From Sphingomonadaceae bacterium (GTDB lineage Bacteria; Pseudomonadota; Alphaproteobacteria; Sphingomonadales; Sphingomonadaceae): a stretch of DNA of 15,270 bases. The stretch spans positions 1 to 15,270 of the forward strand of contig JACVCM010000028.1 in NCBI GenBank assembly GCA_016742125.1, given 5' to 3'. The position numbers and the translations under genes are program-made. Below the pieces are notes generated by a model, which made no database searches, was not told the DNA's origin, and was given only the letters and a program-made list of their open reading frames with translations. The stretch's first letter is position 1, and every line of letters starts with the position of its first letter. This document shows positions 14,877-15,270 of the stretch, one piece after another.

Positions 14877-15270
14877 TATTGCCGAATGGTCTCCAGAAAA
14901 GTATCGCCATAGGCATCGAGCTTGCGCGACCCTATCCCTGTAATCTGCGATAGCTGCTGTCGAGTTGTTGGGCGCATGGCGGCCATCTCACGCAATGTTG
15001 CGTCGTGGAATATGACATATGGTGGAACGCCGGCTTCTTCGGCGAGAGCCCGGCGAAGGACGCGGAGCGCCTCGAAAAGCGGATCGCCGACAGGGTTCGC
15101 TTCACCACGCTTTGCTCTCTTTCGGCCTTGCGGGACCAAGGCGATCTCTACTTTCGCCTCGCCGCGCATGATCGCGCGGGCGTCGCCGGACAGCTTCAGC
15201 CCACCATGCTCGTTCGCGACCAGCGCGCCCCGCGCCTGTAATGTGCTAGGCAGCGGTTTGATTACGGGCG
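14873..15270 (-). CDS. recQ: ATP-dependent DNA helicase RecQ, C-terminal part (5' end beyond window)
   Basis: Only the last ~132 codons are in the window, and the frame is open to the right edge. The first part, LPSTLQARGALVANEHGG followed by LKLSGDARAI, is the end of the RQC winged-helix region. A charged linker (GRKRAKRGEAN) leads to an HRDC domain of about 70 residues, with PLFEALRVLRRALAEEAGVP, PYVIFHDATLREMA and ITGIGSRKLDAYGD as landmarks. HRDC helps RecQ bind branched DNA during recombination repair. The TAA stop shares its bases with the stop of the convergent glycosyltransferase. The helicase core is not visible, so the call rests on the C-terminal domains, which are characteristic. 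Confidence 0.9.
   Translation of the reverse strand, partial: PVIKPLPSTLQARGALVANEHGGLKLSGDARAIMRGEAKVEIALVPQGRKRAKRGEANPVGDPLFEALRVLRRALAEEAGVPPYVIFHDATLREMAAMRPTTRQQLSQITGIGSRKLDAYGDTFLETIRQY

Overview
The window looks like chromosomal DNA of an alphaproteobacterium, most likely a sphingomonad (Sphingopyxis, Sphingorhabdus or Novosphingobium type). This rests on moderately high GC, tight operons with GTGA/ATGA overlaps, and the character of the proteins. It was judged by reading, not by a database search. I see no tRNA, rRNA, CRISPR array, insertion sequence or integrase. Almost all of the DNA is coding.

Layout. (1) Positions 1-1432, minus strand: a DEAD-box RNA helicase of the RhlE type, cut off at its C-terminal end by the window edge. 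(2) Positions 1433-1880: the only sizeable non-coding gap. It holds a 7-bp inverted repeat, a weak promoter candidate and a doubtful 46-codon ORF. (3) Positions 1881-7037, plus strand: a four-gene operon. It encodes a UDP-galactopyranose-mutase-like FAD protein, a GtrA-type membrane protein, a membrane-anchored sulfatase-fold phosphotransferase and a polytopic GT-C/STT3-like protein. Together they look like a cell-envelope glycan or lipid decoration system.

(4) Positions 13888 down to 7047, minus strand: eight closely packed genes. In transcription order these are a rhodanese-like TIGR01244 protein, a small membrane-anchored protein, an alkylglycerol-monooxygenase-like (AGMO/fatty acid hydroxylase) membrane di-iron enzyme, a GMC oxidoreductase, threonine synthase, an RlmI-like methyltransferase, a FolB/FolX-like pterin aldolase and a FolM/PTR1-like pteridine reductase. 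(5) Positions 14013-14876, plus strand: an isolated family 2 glycosyltransferase. (6) Positions 14873-15270, minus strand: the C-terminal end of RecQ, whose stop codon overlaps that of the glycosyltransferase.

The most interesting idea is that the membrane hydroxylase closely resembles animal AGMO. AGMO is a tetrahydrobiopterin-dependent ether-lipid-cleaving enzyme. The same apparent operon ends in two pterin-metabolism genes whose active sites point to a FolX/FolM-like tetrahydropterin route. The operon may therefore couple a pterin-dependent lipid oxygenase to its own cofactor supply and to a flavin oxidoreductase. This is inference from motifs and gene order. The second candidate system is the four-gene envelope operon.
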